From Hyalella azteca (Eukaryota; Arthropoda; Malacostraca; Amphipoda; Hyalellidae), in NCBI RefSeq assembly GCF_000764305.2, contig NW_025945895.1, positions 62,001 to 126,000 on the forward strand: a stretch of 64,000 bases of DNA, read 5' to 3'. Positions 61,962-64,000 of this stretch are shown here, piece after piece (within the stretch, counting starts at the first letter, position 1; each line of letters opens with the position of its first letter). Below the pieces are notes generated by a model. It was not told the origin of the DNA. It saw only the letters and a program-made list of their open reading frames with translations, and made no database searches. Made by a program: the position numbers and the translations under genes.

Positions 61962-63802
61962 ATTGTCAATTTGTTGTTCGGTGAGGTTGGCGCCCAGGAA
62001 TTGGCTGAGTTTCGTGAACTCCTCCTTGGGGTTTTTCTTCATCTTCTCGTAGAAAAGAATGTGAAGGTTGGGCAGGTGGCGGCGATCCCACGCGGCTTTC
62101 ACGTGAGCCCAGTACGGACCGTTCAACACTGAAAATATCGATGTCATTAAAAATATATTATCTCTTAAATGTGACCAAATAATTATTGTGCACATATCAA
62201 TAAACTTAACTTTTTAAATCAGCTGACTGACCATTTTTCTGGGAACTATCATTTGGACAAAATTAATGTATTTTCCAAGGGCCGTAATGGGAGGCGAAAT
62301 TTCTACTAGAAACGTCGAGCGTGAATCTGTCACTTACTGTACTTAGCTCATAAGTAAGAGTCCAAGGAGCCCAAAATTATAGGGACTGAACGATAACCAA
62401 TAATTGATGCTCACCCTACTTTAGAGCTTGCAAGAGAGCTTGGAGCCAAGCGTGACGAATGTCTGTTTTGAGAAGATTTGCGTCCCGGAATTGTTTTATT
62501 AAGAAATGAATCGGACCACCATAACATGACGATAAGTAATCCGGAAAAAATATCGAAACAAAGGAAAAAATATTTCCGGTATAAATGTTTCAATCGGGAT
62601 AATGATTTTGGCATAGTATTTAATAATTAATTTTTGCATGTTACGGAACGTAAGACAGATATCAAAGATCTGTATGAGACGCTCTCACGTCTATCAAAAA
62701 CCGGTATAAATTTACACGAGTTAGGTACGAGCGGGAATTGATAAGCTCCAGCTAATGTTGACTGTGACGTTTAGCCTCGTCTCACTTTCATCCCTTATTT
62801 ACACTGAAGGTTTACAGAAGAGTTATTATGAGCAAGTCAACAAAGCTAAGATGTACGTGATTACCTGCGCCTTCGATGAAAGCATCGACGTACTCGTCGA
62901 AGGTTCCCGTAAAGCCCTCGTACTTGAATAGGCGCGAATGGTGGTGGTAGGAGATGCACACGTCGCGAGGATCTCGGATGGTGTAAACGATCTGTCAAAG
63001 AAAATATTCAACCGATCATTCAAGAATGTGATGTACGGAATGTGTTGCAAAGTGTGAAAGAATGCAGACACAGCAGGAACAATATTTCGAGCAACAGATA
63101 TCGTATATATAATTGCGGTGCAAGATAGAATTGGTTGAAATCAGGTCACTCCTACACGATAAACGTCACCTTCTTAGAACATTGCCCCACCTTGGCCTTA
63201 GAAAGTGCCGTCTCATTAAGGAAGTCGAAGGACAGATGAGTTTTAATAACTCTAGGCTTTTTTGCAGCGCGCACAATGTCTAGGAAGACCCCTTTGTCGG
63301 GGTCCTTGCCCTGCTCCTTCGTAAACTTAGCGAAAGTGCCCTTGTCTTCCAAGCCGTCGGCGACGAAATCAGCTCTGAAGTATCCGACACGTCATTAATA
63401 GAAGGGAAATCATGAAAAATCAAGATAATGATAACAATCGGGTTTATATGCAGGAAATTTGAGGGCTGAATCGCTTTTTCAGTATTTAGGAACAGGATTA
63501 ACGCTGACATTCCGAAATTGCCGACTTTCTAATCCCTGACGAGAAATTAACAAGTGAAAGCATTTTAATTATTTTTGAAGAGGCTCAAGACTGCGGGGTC
63601 TAAGAAAACAGAAGCTGATAGGAACTTTACAAGAATCAATCCCATCGGAGGCTCACTCGAGTATGGGGGATCTGACGTGGAGGGGTTGGTTGGCGTCGGG
63701 GTTGTCGAGGTTGGGGTTCTTGCGCATAGTCCACACGACCTCCTGGGTCCAGGTGGTGCCGCTCTTGGGCATCGTCATAACGACCACTTCGTTTTCTTCA
63801 AA
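61962..63802 (-). CDS. Cytosolic sulfotransferase C, partial; last two exons not found
   Basis: Closest relative of sulfotransferase B. Exons seen: 63657-63802 (FEENEVVVMTMPKSGTTW, PAPS loop), 63191-63374 (FLDIVRAAKKPRVIKTHLSF, catalytic His), 62865-62991 (VYTIRDPRDVCISYHHH) and 61962-62128 (NGPYWAHVKAAWDRRHLP, LTEQQIDN). All are in phase and have the same sizes as in A (146, 127, 167) or B (184). Exon 1 would lie beyond 64000. The exons for SFSEMKKRD and the C-terminal GxxGxWK segment are not seen from 61961 down to the end of the spacer at 55.5 kb. Without splicing, exon 5 runs to a stop after VCMDD. The truncated product would lack a part needed for PAPS binding and dimer contacts, so this copy is probably non-functional unless spliced onward to exons 6-7 of gene B, which are compatible in phase. 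Confidence 0.85.
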
Positions 63803-64000
63803 CTAAGTAAAATAAAAGAACTAGAAATTACAGCATCGCTATCATGCTGTTTTCGTTAAACTGAGACTTAGAAGAAAAATCTTTACCTCGGGTTTCAAGT
63901 AAAAAATTAATTTTCTCTATCATGATTTCTTATGCGCGTCGATATGATATATACAACAAATTCATGTTAACTGAGTTGATAGCGAATCCTGTTGAATTTT

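Noticed and set aside
1..64000. CRISPR array or prokaryotic operon
   Set aside because: Tandem repeats here lack unique spacers of constant length, and the genes have introns; this is eukaryotic DNA.

Overview
The window looks like nuclear DNA of an arthropod, most likely a crustacean. It is AT-rich, its genes have short exons with GT-AG introns, there are animal housekeeping genes and a cluster of cytosolic sulfotransferases, and introns and spacers are full of DNA transposons, LINE fragments, tRNA-derived SINEs and minisatellites. The species cannot be fixed from sequence alone. All recognisable multi-exon genes lie on the minus strand.

Layout, left to right. 1-3896: no gene seen. 3897-9373 (-): a gene for an 806-residue putative DNA-binding protein with a ZSWIM3/FAR1-type N-terminal zinc domain; its large last exon lies inside a 1399-bp tandem duplication. 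9.4-16.6 kb: probable 5' intron or spacer with MITE-like repeats. 16649-24283 (-): PIGU, the GPI-transamidase subunit, whose introns hold a truncated mariner-like end, a piggyBac-like MITE, a fold-back mariner and several minisatellites; one expected internal exon was not found. 25833-30414 (-): TRMT13, a complete eight-exon tRNA 2'-O-methyltransferase gene. 31.3-35.2 kb: a repeat block with a TIR repeat, a pogo/Tigger fragment, a LINE fragment and nested inverted/direct repeats containing the only N of the window. 37996-39219 (+): an intronless type II phosphatidylinositol 4-kinase-like reading frame carrying seven in-frame TAA/TAG codons, no frameshift and no TGA before its end. 39961-43273 (-): complete seven-exon sulfotransferase gene A. 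51902-55491 (-): sulfotransferase B, without the PAPS-loop exon. 61962-63802 and beyond (-): sulfotransferase C, without its last two exons, with exon 1 outside the window.

Functionally the genes are unrelated: GPI anchoring (PIGU), tRNA modification (TRMT13), a putative transcription regulator, and a sulfation gene family under turnover. The most unusual signals are the PI4K2-like frame with readable stop codons, and a recurrent pattern in which tandem repeats (8.2, 19.2, 20.9 and 22.9 kb) are built from real exon-intron boundaries and so multiply splice sites beside the authentic ones. Exon boundaries given are my own readings of reading frame, GT-AG sites and phase; no alignment or expression data were available.
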